DNA from: Cheiracanthium punctorium | Taxonomy: Eukaryota > Arthropoda > Arachnida > Araneae > Cheiracanthiidae | DNA: 64,000 nucleotides | Assembly: GCA_038373885.1 (NCBI GenBank) | Contig: JAWZYV010018267.1 | Location: 124,001-188,000, forward strand | Reading direction: 5' to 3' | Part shown: one piece after another, positions 33,378 to 45,795 of the stretch | Layout of the letters: each line of letters starts with the position of its first letter | Numbering within the stretch: the stretch's first letter is position 1 | Notes under the pieces: generated by a model | What the model was told of the DNA's origin: nothing | Seen by the model: only the letters and a program-made list of their open reading frames with translations | Databases searched by the model: none | Translations under genes and position numbers: made by a program

Positions 33378-33985
33378 ATACAGGGTGTCCCATAAATACC
33401 GACCAAACTCTAAACAACCAGATTTCTCGTTGGGGGTAGATAAAATATGCCCAAAGAACTGCACCCATAGTTTTCGAGGAAAATGGGAAAACAAAGTATG
33501 ACGTCACATCCGGTGCAAGGGGGGGGGGACTACTTTATTGGACACACCAATAGCAGTATTTGCATATGTTGGTCGCCAGATCTCACACCGATGGATTTTT
33601 TCTTATGGGACCTTTTGAAGGAATTGATGTATCGAGACGTAGTGACTACACAAGCGGGCTTAGTGGCTCTTCTGCATGCTGCTTGTACTTCGGTGGACAC
33701 CACGCCGACGTGTGCACTCATTCATTAAACGGCGCACTCAAGCTTACCTCGACATGCACAGCGGACACTTCGAACATCTGCCTTTATAGTTTGCAAATAC
33801 TGCTGTTGTTGTGTCAAATAGAGTGGTTTCTTTTTCTCCCACCGTACTGGACGTCAAATTTTGTTTTTCGTATTTTTCTCGAAAACGATGGGTCTTACCG
33901 GTACAGTTCTTTGAGCGTTTTCTATGTACTCAACGGGGAATCCCATTTTTAAAAAATGTGCAATTCATCTGCTTCTGGGAAGTGT
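33378..33985 (+). mobile_element. Internally deleted mariner-like transposon with long TIRs
   Basis: It begins ACAGGGTGTCCCATAAA after a TA. About 140 bases of the left arm (CCCAAAGAACTGCACC, then TAGTTTTCGAG, then AGCAGTATTTGCA at 33550-33562) are mirrored on the right (TGCAAATACTGCTG at 33793-33806, CTCGAAAACGATG at 33880-33892, GTACAGTTCTTTG at 33901-33913). The outer right end is degraded and its position is approximate. Only the C-terminal end of the transposase lies between the arms. Confidence 0.65.
33559..33793 (+). pseudogene. mariner-like transposase, C-terminal remnant
   Basis: Tc1/mariner transposases are DDE/D enzymes inserting at TA. The plus-strand frame reads WSPDLTPMDFFLWDLLKELM, then LVALLHAACTSVD. 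These are the SPDLTP.DFFLWG..K and the following helix seen at the C-terminus of this superfamily, including the last catalytic acidic residue in DFF. A stop and a frameshift follow at about 33726. The tail HMSGHFEHL-like (RHAQRTL / DMHSGHFEHL in the next frame) runs to about 33790. Everything upstream of this block is missing. Confidence 0.7.
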
Positions 33986-34228
33986 CATGTAGTCGCACTT
34001 CAAACACTTCATTTTTCCTAAAGCCATGAGACGAGACATGCAAACGAGATTTCATTTAACATTTTTAGTTTCCGAACATTTACCATGTAAGGAAAGTATT
34101 GTAATCATGAAAAAATTCGACTTCGAGATTTAAGTGTATTTACACGTTTTGAGGTCTTCTGAATTCATTTATGCTATTTTTACGAGATGTATGTATATAT
34201 ATGTGTGTGTGTGTGTATGTGATTGAAC

Positions 34229-34830
34229 ACGATAGCTCCTAAACGGGGCATTCGAGTGAGCTCAAATTGGGTATATATATTATAAACCACCGTCGCAAGA
34301 CCGGTATTGATTTTGGTGTATAGGAATTACGACAAAGGACTGTATTTTGGTGTATACAGTCCTGTGATTTTGGTGTATAGGACTACGACAAAGATTTCTT
34401 TTACATTATGGCCTATGGGAGGAAATTCTTGAAAGTGCGCTAGCGTTTAAACGGTACATTCGATTGAGCTCAAATTAGGTATATGTTATAAACCACTATC
34501 ACAAGACCTGTATTGATGTTGATGTGTATAGGACTTATAGTTTTTCTACACGGCTAAGACAAAGATTTCATTTACATTATGGCCTCTGGGAAAAATTCTT
34601 GAAACTGCGCTAGCGTTTAAACGATACATTCGATTGAGCTCAAATTGGGTTTTTATGTTATAAACCACCATCGTAAGACCGGTATTGATTTTGGTGTGTA
34701 TAGGACTTATAGATTTTCTGCAGGGCTACGACAAAGATTTATTTTACATTATGGTCTATGGGGGGAAATTCTTGAAAGTGCGCTAGCGTTTAAACGGCAT
34801 TCGATTGAACTCCAATTTGGTATATATGTT
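34229..34830 (+). repeat. Tandem array of four ~170-210-bp units
   Basis: Units share GCGCTAGCGTTTAAACG, CATTCGATTGAGCTCAAATT, GTTATAAACCAC and TGATTTTGGTGT. The landmark TAGCGTTTAAACG recurs at 34441, 34611 and 34783, and a diverged form (GATAGCTCCTAAACGG) starts at 34229. The first unit is longer because of an internal duplication around GATTTTGGTGTATAGGA. No conserved frame; probably a small satellite-like array. Confidence 0.85.
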
Positions 34831-37745
34831 TGAATTAGTCATCCATTTAAATTTATTTAAATGCTTGGTAATGATCTTAATCGTAAGTATTCGGAAAGTC
34901 GAATGGAGTCACTCCAGATTTTTTCAATAAGGAAACGCAAGTATGTTAAGGCTTCAGCATGTTATGACATTTATTTATAAAGAATTTGTATGATTGTTTA
35001 AAAAATATGACAATATTTACAGTTCCTTCTTTTTTAATGTGTAGAAATGAGTGATGGTAGACAATTTAATTTAACCTAGATGAAAAAAGTCATTTGATTT
35101 CTGATGCTTATTGGTTTTTAAAAAGCGAGAAGTAAAGATGGAATTTCTGTATTCTAAACAAAAGTAAGGACCGCTGTCGTCGCTGCTGTCAAAAGCTTGT
35201 TCGCCTATCTTCTCCTAAACCGTGGGGATTTGAATTTCGACTAAGGTGCCCACAGATTCGAAAAATTCCGTGGAACCAGCTATGCTGACTTAAATTTCGA
35301 AAATCGAATTATTTTAGAAGATATTATTAAAAAACTGAAAAAATAAACATAATGGTTGCCAGATTTGGCATAAGATCATTCATTCCTTTGCAACAAAGCG
35401 TTTCCAAGTATCTAGAATCGCGTGAAATTTACAAACTTGGGTTAGAGTTACAGCTATTCTACGCCAAAATAAAAACTATATGAAATAAGTAACTCAAAAT
35501 GTGTTACACAAAGTTGACAATTTTCAAATAACAAGTTCACTTAGACAACAGGAGTTTAGAATTACGGATTATTCGTTTTTCCAAAACAGAATAACTATTA
35601 TCTAGAAAATGAAAAATAATTAAAATGCAGATTATTTTAAAGCCGGTTCGGTCCAGCTGGATTATTTGCTACCAGTAGAAATATTTGGCGGCGTTAACTA
35701 TGCCATTATAGTAGTTATAGTACTCTTTGGATATTTGTTAGCGCGACGAGGTGGTATAATTCGTGGTGCTAAGTACGCCAATCTGCAAACGATTATGTAA
35801 ATGAAAATATGGATAACGGTTTTCCGGTAACTTTAAATGAACAGTAATTATAGGTTGTGAGCATGTGTAAATCACCAAATAATGAAAAGTCGTCATTGGT
35901 GGCAAGCTATCCTATCTGTTCCGTAGATTTTATTAACATTACATGTACGCAAGTCGCCAAATAATGAAAAATCGTCATGGGTGGCAAATTCGCAAGGTGT
36001 CCAATAGTTTTTACATTATTAAAAATACAGCTGAAACAGATGTTCTGATTTTATTATGCTTTAGCTCCTAATTAATATAAATTTGAATGGCAACATTAAA
36101 TATCATAGTGTTTCTGAGGAGTGCAAATAATTTTTCCAGTGATTATAAGCGGAGTCCGCACTCCAGGTGGAGTATAGCTCAGGACCCGTACAACACGGAT
36201 TCCCATAACAAAATATCTTCCGTGTTATGAGGAGGAGGGGGTCTACTGTAGTGTGAAGTTTAAATTTTTATGTACCAATGAACATGCAAGAACCAAGCAA
36301 TGTGTAGCTCAGTAACATTCTATCTGATCCAATCTTCGGGTTCTGTCTGTTGAAATTATGTCTTTTTAACGAATAAGCCTTATTAGGTGCCGAATGCCTC
36401 ATACGAAAAGCGAGCGTAGCGAGTCTGGGGGCCTTGGCCCCTAGTATCCTAAATAAATAAACGTTAAATACTAATTCAAATTCTAAACACACAATTGGTA
36501 TCGAAAAATTACTCTTTGCATAGCAAGTCATGAATATCAATATGAAACAAATAAATGCAATTTCTCTTCATTCTTTCAACAAATAAATTTTAAAGTGAAA
36601 ATTGTATGCGTTTCTAAATTTAAATATGGATATGTTTCAGTATCTTAGAGATAAATATTACTTATGATACTTTTTACTCTTTGGTTTCATTTGTAACTAA
36701 ACCACATGACTTGGAAAAATATCTCTAACAGTGAGTTTAAGGTTCCTATGGAAGATTAAAACATTCCAATTTATGTTTTGATTAAGATTTAGACGGGTCG
36801 AACAAGGAATGGAAAATTACATTTTTCTTGCTTTTTGGTATTTTATTTTACAATGAAATTGTACTGCAAGTAAAACATACAGTATTCCCCCCCCCCCCCA
36901 AAATGGCTTGTGTTTATTATCTTAGCATTTAGTCCCATATGTGTTTTTAGAATGAAAAATTAGTTAAAATAGAGTTAGGATTAGTTTTATAGGCCATTTA
37001 TCTGTCTAAAAACGTAGTACTTTGATTACGAAACCTAAATTTTTATTCAGCCCCAGATTCTTCAATTTTCTGTTAAACAAAAAAGAGAAAGAAAGAAAAG
37101 AACGAAAAAAATGTTTAAAATTTTCAGATAAAACTAAAATTGTTAATTTTTACGAAGAAGAATTACAAATGTTTGAATTTTATTAAGTGTTTTAGTTTCC
37201 ACTTTAGGAAATAATTGTACTGAATTATATATCAACCGGAAGCTTTTGATAAAAAGCTGATGGAAGCTGAATTATATATCAACCGGAAGCATAGAAATCT
37301 TTTAATGCTCATTTTTTTAAGTATGTTAGAATTCCTCGATGGTTAGAATATATTTTCTACGTTCAACATTTAAACAATTTTATTAGATAGCTAGGTGTTA
37401 TGTATAGTTTTTACTGAGTATATCTGATAGAAATAGGGTGGTACAACAGGATCTAATATGATTAACTACCTTAATGCAATTGTTTTTATAATTAGAAGGT
37501 TTATCCGGTACTTAGTTAAGAAGTTTTCGCACTAATTTTTAATTTTAAAATGTATGTTGTAAACCTTACACATACCGAGCAAACACACACCTGCTGGCGG
37601 AGTACCTTGCCAGTGCCTTTCTGCCATCCCGTACAGCGCCGTCCCGGCACTGCAAAAAGTAGCCGAATCGTACCAAAAGTGGTCGCCCGAGAAGTATCTT
37701 GCCAGAAGCCTGGGAAGGCAGCGGCACTCTGCTGGCATACTGCAT
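34831..37745. other. Unassigned, with one dispersed repeat
   Basis: Mostly AT-rich. The dispersed repeat at 35166-35300 is listed separately. Near 36405-36440, AAAGCGAGCGTAGCGAG followed by GGGGGCCTTGGCCCC is a repeat-like hairpin patch. A C-run is at 36890. At 37550-37768 overlapping open frames lie on both strands in a less AT-rich block, with no recognisable domain. Confidence 0.5.
35166..35300 (+). repeat. Dispersed repeat, inverted relative to 50490-50625
   Basis: CCTAAACCGTGGGGATTTGA and TTTCGACTAAGGT are shared with the reverse complement of 50490-50625. The similarity extends on both sides to about 135 bases. Family unknown. Confidence 0.55.
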
Positions 37746-37895
37746 GTGCCGGCCATTACTCACAATAAAGGCACTGGCCCATTAAGTTTATAATGCCCAA
37801 AATGAAACGGCCGGGTGCCGGCTATTATTAAAAATAAAGGCACTGGCCTGGTACCTTAACAGTGACTACAATATAATGGCACGGTACCGGATTAG
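37746..37895 (+). repeat. 69-bp imperfect tandem repeat
   Basis: GTGCCGGCCATTACTCACAATAAAGGCACTGGCC-type unit (in parts: GTGCCGGC, AATAAAGGCACTGGCC) starts at 37746 and again at 37815. A decayed third start (GGCACGGTACCGG) is at about 37878. Confidence 0.6.
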
Positions 37896-37935
37896 TGTCT
37901 ATTTACAGTAACGCTGCTATAATTAAAATATGAAC

Positions 37936-37970
37936 CAGTGGCGGATCCGGGGTAGGGGGGCTTATTCATC
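37936..37970 (+). mobile_element. Isolated hAT MITE terminus
   Basis: CAGTGGCGGATCCGGGG matches the left end of the MITE at 8988. I find no matching right end, so the element is truncated or rearranged. A C-run patch at 38350-38372 could be interior sequence. Confidence 0.4.
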
Positions 37971-38282
37971 AACCCATTCCAAAAAAAAAAAGACATTGCT
38001 TAAGGGTAACATTTTAAGATAAAAAACTAGATGCATGAAAAATGAAAAATACAGCAAAATCCATTAGTACATCATTTGCAACTTATGTTCGCCCAACATT
38101 AGTGAATTGTGTGCAGTTTTCACAAACTGCAATTTTCTTACAAATTTTCATTTTCAAAAGATATTTTTTTTTATGAGAAAGGATATAACACATGTCAAAA
38201 CCTACATAAAATCATTTATAAACAATTTAATTTCAATATCTCATAATTAAAGAGATTTTATAAATGAGTTATAATATTTTAC

Positions 38283-38320
<38 letters not shown>

Positions 38321-40865
38321 TCGGCTGTTCGAGCCTCGTCAGGGGGAGACCCCCCATGACCCCCCCCCCTAATTTTTTAGTTTCATTATTGCCATATTAA
38401 AACGATATTAATTGACTATGTCATTTTATATCTCATCTTTCGTGTATTTCGCCTGGTAACCCAATGTTGAATCTTTTAGGATTGTAACCTATTTATAGAA
38501 AAATACATGTGATGTATATTCTACCGCTTATGAAATACTGTAGCAATAGATTAAAGCTGTTGTGAACTAATAGTATTTAAATATATGTAAAATTATGTCG
38601 CATTTTTGGGGCACATTTTTGGGACAATTTTTGGTAACGGGGGTGAGAGATAAAAGGACATTGTCATTAATATATAAATCATAATCTTACAGGAAGTAAG
38701 AATAAATAAAGTTGCTATATGGTTACACATAACATTAGGGTAACATTTTATTTAGATCAAAAGATTTTTGTTACCTATTTTGAAAAGAAATTCCTTTATC
38801 TACCTGCTGGATACTACATGACTCAAATTTTAAGGAGGAAAATAGTTTTATACACTAAAATATGCTGTGAGAGTATGTACTTTAAAAACAGTAAAACTTA
38901 AGATTTACCTGTTATTTTAATCCATAGTTCTCCAAGGTATTATTATATTCAAGTATATTGTATCCAAGTATTATTGTATCCAAGATATCACGGTAAGGCC
39001 ATCAAAGTTATGAGCTAACAAAGATTTCAGCATTGAAACAGCGTTTTATATAAATAACTGTTCCAAATGTTGAAATTTTACTAGCCTTCTGAAACTTTTC
39101 AAAATACCAATTTAACTTTTTCGAAAGCTGTACCTCCCAAGATATCACATAGAGGGAAATGAAAGACGAGAACTGTTTGTTAACTTGACACAAAAATGCG
39201 CCAAATCCATTTTAATGAAATTCGCCAATTTTGTAAACATATCTCTGGAGCCGATTACAACCCTTCTGTGGCAGCTGCAGCCGCTCCTTATCTTTCCGAG
39301 CACACACACTGTACACACTGTAACTTCACTCTTAAAACTACATACTTATAAATAAACTAAATGTACTCATTTTGGAGTACTTTCTCATCTTGTAATAGCT
39401 CCGAGTACTTTGCTCTCAAATTTAAGAAACTCGTGTACTTATTTTTTTGAGTTCATGCAAGAACTCAAACATGTGTGTACGTGTACTCAAAATTTTCGAG
39501 CACATTATATACTCTATTTTGAAAACATATGAAAAACTCATTTTAGAATACATACAAGAATTAATATTTAATGTATTTTTGTGATATGCATTTTTGTTAT
39601 ATTTTTATTATATTTAATACGAATATATTGACTGTCGATTTTTGTATGCACTCATTCAAGAATCAATATATTCTTATTAAATATACTATTTTTTAACATG
39701 TTGATTGAAATTTAGGAATAACCATTATCTTATGCGTAAGTAAAGCGGTTACATTATTTGAATGTTTTGTGTAAATTATTTCGTTTTGTTACAATTTTTA
39801 TTTATATTCAAGACACTGATCTGACATACAATGATCACAGAATGTTGCTATGACTGTATCTGTAACTATTAATGAGATAAACCTGACAAAAGTGTAGCGA
39901 TTCCCTAACACTATTTAGAAACATTTACATTAAAGCTTTTAACATCTAAACTTGAATATTCTTACTCTTGAAAATGTTATGTCCTCCCCCCCTTCCCCCC
40001 CAAAAAAAAAATACCGGTCACTAATACAGTGACCGGTTTATTCCTAAGCACATATTTAGTTATACTCACGAATGTAACTTATTGTTAGGGGAGTGTACAG
40101 AATAAATAAGCAATGAAAATAAATATAAAAATAGTTAAAACATAAATATTTCTCCTGCGAAAATATTCTTATAATATCAAAACTTAATAATATTAGTCTG
40201 CTAAACCAATACTACCGGCAAATGAAATAATAGCTGTAGAGTTATACGACCGATCAGCGTCTTAAATATAAATAAACAAAAACAAAATGAAATAACTATA
40301 ACTTAAAACAATCAAATAATAAACTAATTCTTCTATCATTATATATGATAGATTATTTCTTCCATTTTTAAGCAGCGAACGCCACAATCGCTTTACAACA
40401 ATATGGCGATATGCCGTCGACCACGTTGATCGTATTCTTCCAAAAATAGACTCTGGGCATGCGCAAAAATCCGGTGAGGGGTGGTTGAGAGAAAATGAGA
40501 TCTTATATATATTCATTTCCTCGCCGTTCTCTTTGAGTGTTCGTCCGCGCGTTGTAATAAGATATAGTTCGTAAATTTAAAGAATGCTACTAATTTATTC
40601 TTATAATTATTGAAACGAAATATTTCCGAACACCACATAAACGTTTATTAAATAATTTACCAGTGTGCAAATTACGTAATAAGGGATTATTATTATATTT
40701 ATCTACATGCTTAATTTTTATTTCGAATTGTTACTTATATTTAAGCACGTCATGCACTCGTTTATGATGCAAATGTATTTAAAAAAATATGAGTGCATTA
40801 AAGTACTCATTTTTAAGTAAATCAATTTTAACAGTTAGCGTTTCATAAGCATTTCTTTAGTGTGC

Positions 40866-40916
<51 letters not shown>
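37971..40916. other. Unassigned AT-rich region with simple repeats
   Basis: (TA)n at about 38288-38316. Short open frames only. A perfect 10-bp inverted repeat, ACCGGTCACT / AGTGACCGGT, with a 5-base loop is at 40013-40037. A pure (AT)n tract at about 40869-40916 is the target of the gypsy insertion. Confidence 0.55.
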
Positions 40917-40921
<5 letters not shown>

Positions 40922-41832
40922 CGGAATTACTCTGCTACTCCTGGGGTTCGTCGTTCTAAAGTCCAGTTGGTGTAAAAAGTTCAAGTAAAAAGTCACTTGT
41001 CAGGATGGAACACAAACTTTATTTCTTCTAGAACTTCGTAGAACAATCAGATGCACACAATTCACAAGCACAATCTAGCAGTAACGTGCTTTTAACAATC
41101 CGCTTGGATCAGAAGCTCTCACAAATGCTGTATTTCTCACACAAAATAAGTCACTTTTACAGGCTAAAATTCCGTGGAAATATTCAAGGGATATAGTACA
41201 CTATCCCTTAAGACACAGCAATGAAAAATTTACACAGCACTTTAAAAACAGCTTCACAAAGCAAGCTAAAACACAGCTTCTATAGCACTATCAGTTCACA
41301 CAAAACAAGCGTACTGAGAGCTCTTCACACATTGAATGTTCAACTCGCACTGACGCTTCGGGGCGATGCGCGCTTCTATAAATAGCCGACGCAGGAGGTA
41401 CAAGAGGTTTCCAGAAAAGTCAATTTCTCGAGGGTTCTACATAAAGCGTGAATTTTGATTACGTCATAGAAGAGAAATGTTAGGTTATTATGCGTTTTTA
41501 ATGCAGGAAAAACAACTTCCAGGCCCATTGGGAAAATCGCGCCAAATGACCAAAAAGTCGCCAAGCTTGGCGACTTTTGGCGAAATATCGCCAAATTTGG
41601 TGCCAAAAATAAGTCCTCAAAAGTGAAGAGATCTAAGCTCTAGGACCAATATTTCTCGAGTTTTCTAGAAATCCCATATATTTGAATGGGAAACCGAAAC
41701 CTCCGTATCTCCGGTTCTAATTGGCCGATTTTGACGTAACACAAAGCAAAATTTATCTATTTGAAGCGTAGAATACGAATTTTAAACCATTTTAAGCCCC
41801 AGAGCAGCGAGTTGCCCCGAAAATTCGTAAAA
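40917..41832 (-). repeat. Gypsy 3' LTR
   Basis: 916 bp. On the minus strand it ends in CCGCAACA. Its inner edge reads TTTTACGAA where the 5' LTR has TGTTACGAA, one change at the terminal dinucleotide. AAATAAAGTTTGTG on the minus strand (about 41008-41022) supplies a polyadenylation signal. Confidence 0.92.
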
Positions 41833-41847
41833 TTGCCCCCTTCCCAA
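41833..41847 (-). promoter_or_regulatory. Polypurine tract for plus-strand priming
   Basis: On the minus strand TTGGGAAGGGGGCAA lies directly against the 3' LTR, the position and composition expected of the primer for second-strand synthesis. Confidence 0.7.
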
Positions 41848-42202
41848 GGACTGCACGTCCCGGGCAGTACAATCCCTAGTTAGGAGGTCACACAGGTACC
41901 TACACTGTATAACACTTAAGAAGATCTTAACAACATAATTCAAGCAAGTAATGAATAGCACAATAAGCAAATACACATTAATAAATAAATAATCAACATA
42001 ATAAATAATTACACTGTAATAAGTAATCAATGTAATAACAAATACACATTAATAAAATCCAATATATTACAAATATGTACACTAAACATGGCGTAAGTGG
42101 TGAGAGAAAGAGAGTTGAAGAAAGAGGAAGAGAAGAGAAAGACAGGAAAGGAATGAGAGTTGAAAGAAAATGGGAATTACGCCATAGTGACCATAGTCTG
42201 AG

Positions 42203-45200
42203 CTAATTACAACCGCGGTAGATGGCTAGCCGATCGTAATGTACAACTCTTGGCTTCGAGTTTGGTGACTTACGAATCCGTACGATGACGTCATTCAGCC
42301 GGTTTAGGACTGTGTAAGGACCGTCCCACGGCGATTGCAGCTTGGGAGACAGGCCTTTCCGTCGAGTAGGATTCCATAGCCAAACTTTGTCACCTGCGTT
42401 GAACTCGTGTCCCGTAGCCTTCGTGTCTTAGCGAGTCTTCATCTTTTCCGTGTTCAGGTTGATCCGCTCCCGAGCAAAATGATGTACATCTTCAAACCGT
42501 GCCCGAAGGTTTTCCACGTACTCCTCTGGCGATGAAGGCGCATCTGGAGGGCGGCCGAACACTAGATCGGCGGGAAGACGAAGATCTCTGCCGAACAGCA
42601 TTTGGGAAGGTGTGAAGCCGGTAGTCTCATGGACGGCACTCCTATAGGCCAGCAGGAACAGGGGGAGTTTCTTGTCCCAGTCCTCTTGATTCCTAGATAC
42701 CAGGAGCGAGAGGTTGTTCAAAATTGTACGATTGAACCTCTCCACCATGCCGTCGGATTGTGGGTGTAAAGGCGTAGTCTGGATTTTGTCCATTCCGAGA
42801 AGTTGACATAGTCCTTTAAAGACTGCAGAGGTAAAGTTCGTTCCTTGGTCGGAATGAAGTTGCAGAGGGGTTCCATATCTCGAAATCCATTCTTGCACCA
42901 GTACCTCTGCTACGGTCGTAGCTTCTTGATCGGGAATAGGAAACGCTTCGGGCCATTTAGAAAAGTAGTCAATGACAACTAGGATGTATTTGTTGCCATC
43001 GGAAGTTCGCGGAAGAGGTCCCAGGATGTCGAGGGCAATCCTCTCAAAAGGCGCTCCTACATTATAACGATGTAGTCTTCCACGGCTTCGTTTCTTCGGG
43101 CCTTTACGGGCGGCACAGGCGTCACAAGCTTGACACCACTTTTCGACGTCGCCTCGAGCCCTAACCCAGTAGAAGCGCTCGCGAACTTTCTGCAGGGTCT
43201 TCATCACGCCAAAATGGCCTCCAGTTAAGCCATTATGCAGCTCTTCTAGGACCTTCGGAGTCCTCGAACGAGGGAGTACTAACTGCCATCGGAGCATCTT
43301 GCCGTCGTCCGACTCCCATTTACGATACAGGACTCCATTCCTCAGGCGAAGCGATTCCCATAAAGCCCAGTACTGTTTTGTTGCCGGACTGTAAGATGAT
43401 ATTTCTTGCCAACTGGGCTTAGCGCTGGATTTTTCCATAAATTCTACAATAGGTTTGATGTCGCTGTCTGCTAATTGGTCCGCCCGAACATTTTCGTCAC
43501 TCCAGGGATCTTGAGATGAAGCCGATGATGTAACTTGGCGAACAACGGGATGTTTCAGATGGTAATTTTTCTCTGCCCTGGAGCAATAGCGACAATTGTC
43601 TACGCAGGGCCTTCTCGACAAAGCATCTGCATTTCCATGAGATGACCCTTTCCGATGACGTATCTCGATGTCATATTCTTGTAATCGCTGTATCCACCTG
43701 GCTATTTGGCCCTCCGGATTCTTGAAATTTAGAAGCCAGGTAAAAGAGGCATGGTCCGTTCGGAGCAGGAACTTTCGGCCGTACAGGTAATGATGGAAGT
43801 GCTCCACGGCCTTAATGATAGCAAGGAGTTCCTTTCTCGTAACACAATAGTTACGTTCTGCCTTTGAAAGGCATTTGCTCCAGTAAGCAATGACGTGTTC
43901 TTGGCCATCTATCTCCTGGGACAAAACTGCTCCGACACTCTCCTTACTTGCGTCTGTGTCCAGGATAAATGGCTTGTCTGGGTGAAGATACGACAAGATC
44001 GGCGAAGATGTTAAAGCCGTCTTCAGTTCGTTGAATGCGTCCTCACATTCCTCAGTCCATAGAAATTTCTGTCCAGTCTCGGTCAATTTGTGAAGAGGTC
44101 TTGCAATTTGAGAAAAGCCCTTCACGAATTTTCGATAGTAAGTACACAGACCGAGAAAACTTCTTAAGTCGTGGATATTCTCGGGACGACTCCAGTTCTG
44201 GACCGCGGACGTCTTTTCGGGATCGGTTCGGACTCCGTGGGCGGATATTATGTGCCCGAGGTAACGTACTTCCCGACGAAACAAATTGCACTTCGATGGA
44301 CTCAGTTTCAAGTTCGCCTCCTTTAATTTCTGCAGCACCTTGCGGATGTTCTCTAGATGCTCTTCGAAAGTCCTTCCGACGATGATGATATCGTCCAAAT
44401 AAACCAGACATGCTTCGTAGGAAAGTCCTCTCAACACTGTCTCCATTAGTCGCTCGAATGTAGCAGGTGCGTTGCAGAGTCCAAAAGGCATAACTTTGAA
44501 CTGCCATAATCCTTGTCCCTTGGTGAACGCAGTCTTTTCACGGTCGTCGGGATGAATTTCCACTTGAGAGTAACCACTTTTCAGATCCAGAGTGGAAAAC
44601 CATTCGTTTCCCGATAAAGTGTCCAAAGTGTCGTCTATCCTGGGAAGAGGGTAGCTGTCTTTCTTGGTAATGTCATTCAGACGTCTGTAGTCAACACAGA
44701 ACCGGGTGGAACCATCCTTCTTTCGGACCAAAACAATTGGCGAGGCCCAGGGACTAGTCGACGGCTCGATGACGTCATCACGCTGCATCTCCTCTAAAAG
44801 TCTACTCACCTCTTCTTGCTTAGCAAACGGCAGCCGCCTAGGATGTTGCTTGATGGGAGAATGGCTGCCTGTATCTATCCTATGTTGAGTTAAGCTCGTA
44901 CGGCCAAAGTCACCCGAAGTTCGGGAGAAGAGGTCTTCAAATTCTGCTATTACTTTCTCCGCAGCGCTTCTCTGTTCTGCCGTTAACTCCATGTCTTGTA
45001 TTAATTCCTTCGTCAGGCACTCGGAAGATTTAGCTGTCGTTTGGCTGATGTTCTTATTAATGCAGGTAACAGGAGTGCATGTCGCCAACACTTCATTTTT
45101 CTTTATCACCTTCGACTTGTCCGTCACATTTACTACTCTAACTGGAATTTCTGTTCTCGACAAGTCCACAAGTGTTGCTCCCACAAGTACTCCTCTGATG

Positions 45201-45769
45201 GAATCACTATTGCTTGGGTGTTCCATTAATCCAAAACGGAATTTATTGCTTTCTTTTACTGTTCCAGAAATTATTGAATCAGTTCTGGGAGGTAGAGTGA
45301 TATCAGTCTGGGCTATTATTTGCTGTACAGGTAAAATAGTTTCATTTTTAATATCGAACGCAGCTATTTCTTCTGAGTCTGAACGAAGCTCATTATTCTT
45401 AAAGTCCAAGTTAAATTTGTGCGATTTTAAAAAGTCCAGTCCGAGAATAAAAGAGTCTGTAATATTAGCGACATATACCACATGGTCGTATCTGGCATTT
45501 CCAAACGTGATTTCTACTTGCGCTTTTCCGCCCACTTCGATCTTGTCACCTGTCACAGTCTGGAGGGTCAGCGAGGGCGGAGTCCAGATAATCTTCAAAT
45601 TTAATTTCTTGGCCAGATCCGTCCTAATGATGGTTACGTTCGCTCCAGTATCAATCACCATGTGGCATGGGAAACCATTAACATATCCCAGTACGAAGAG
45701 TCCATTACTGCCGCCATTCACTGATGAAATCTGCAAGACTTTTAGGTGGGGCTCTTGACTATCTGGCAA
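42203..45769 (-). pseudogene. pol: Gypsy pol (protease-RT-RNase H-integrase), one nonsense codon
   Basis: Pol makes the enzymes that copy and insert the element. The frame is open from the gag overlap to a TAA at 42428-42430, 1113 residues from the TTG at 45769. Protease has D40-T-G. RT has FCVDYRRLN and YLDD at residues 457-460 (44390-44401). RNase H has FILDTDAS and LRTDHASF. A chromodomain is not seen. Integrase has an HHCC finger (HNGLTGGHFG, CQACDAC), LDILG, HSDQGTNF and ERFNRT with E near 1010. After the TAA the same frame stays open 74 more codons to TAG at 42203-42205 and contains a GPY/F-type motif (WDGPYTV). The stop thus removes only the integrase tail. There is no ATG at the frame's start because expression is by -1 frameshift from gag. 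Confidence 0.93.
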
Positions 45770-45795
45770 CCTCCGCCCCGCGAGATGGCCACCTC

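Noticed and set aside
37532..37768. Three overlapping open frames on both strands
   Set aside because: Both strands open in a less AT-rich repeat-like block is a composition effect. No recognisable domain in any of them.
38318..38340. GTTCGAGCC resembling a tRNA B box
   Set aside because: No matching A box or cloverleaf is seen nearby. I found no credible tRNA gene in the window.
41376..41606. A 76-codon minus-strand frame present in both gypsy LTRs (also 47555-47785)
   Set aside because: It is inside LTR sequence and duplicated only because the LTRs are. No domain recognised.
42046..42202. A possible env-like gene between gypsy pol and the 3' LTR
   Set aside because: Only a few hundred bases, strongly purine-biased on the plus strand, with no open frame of useful length.
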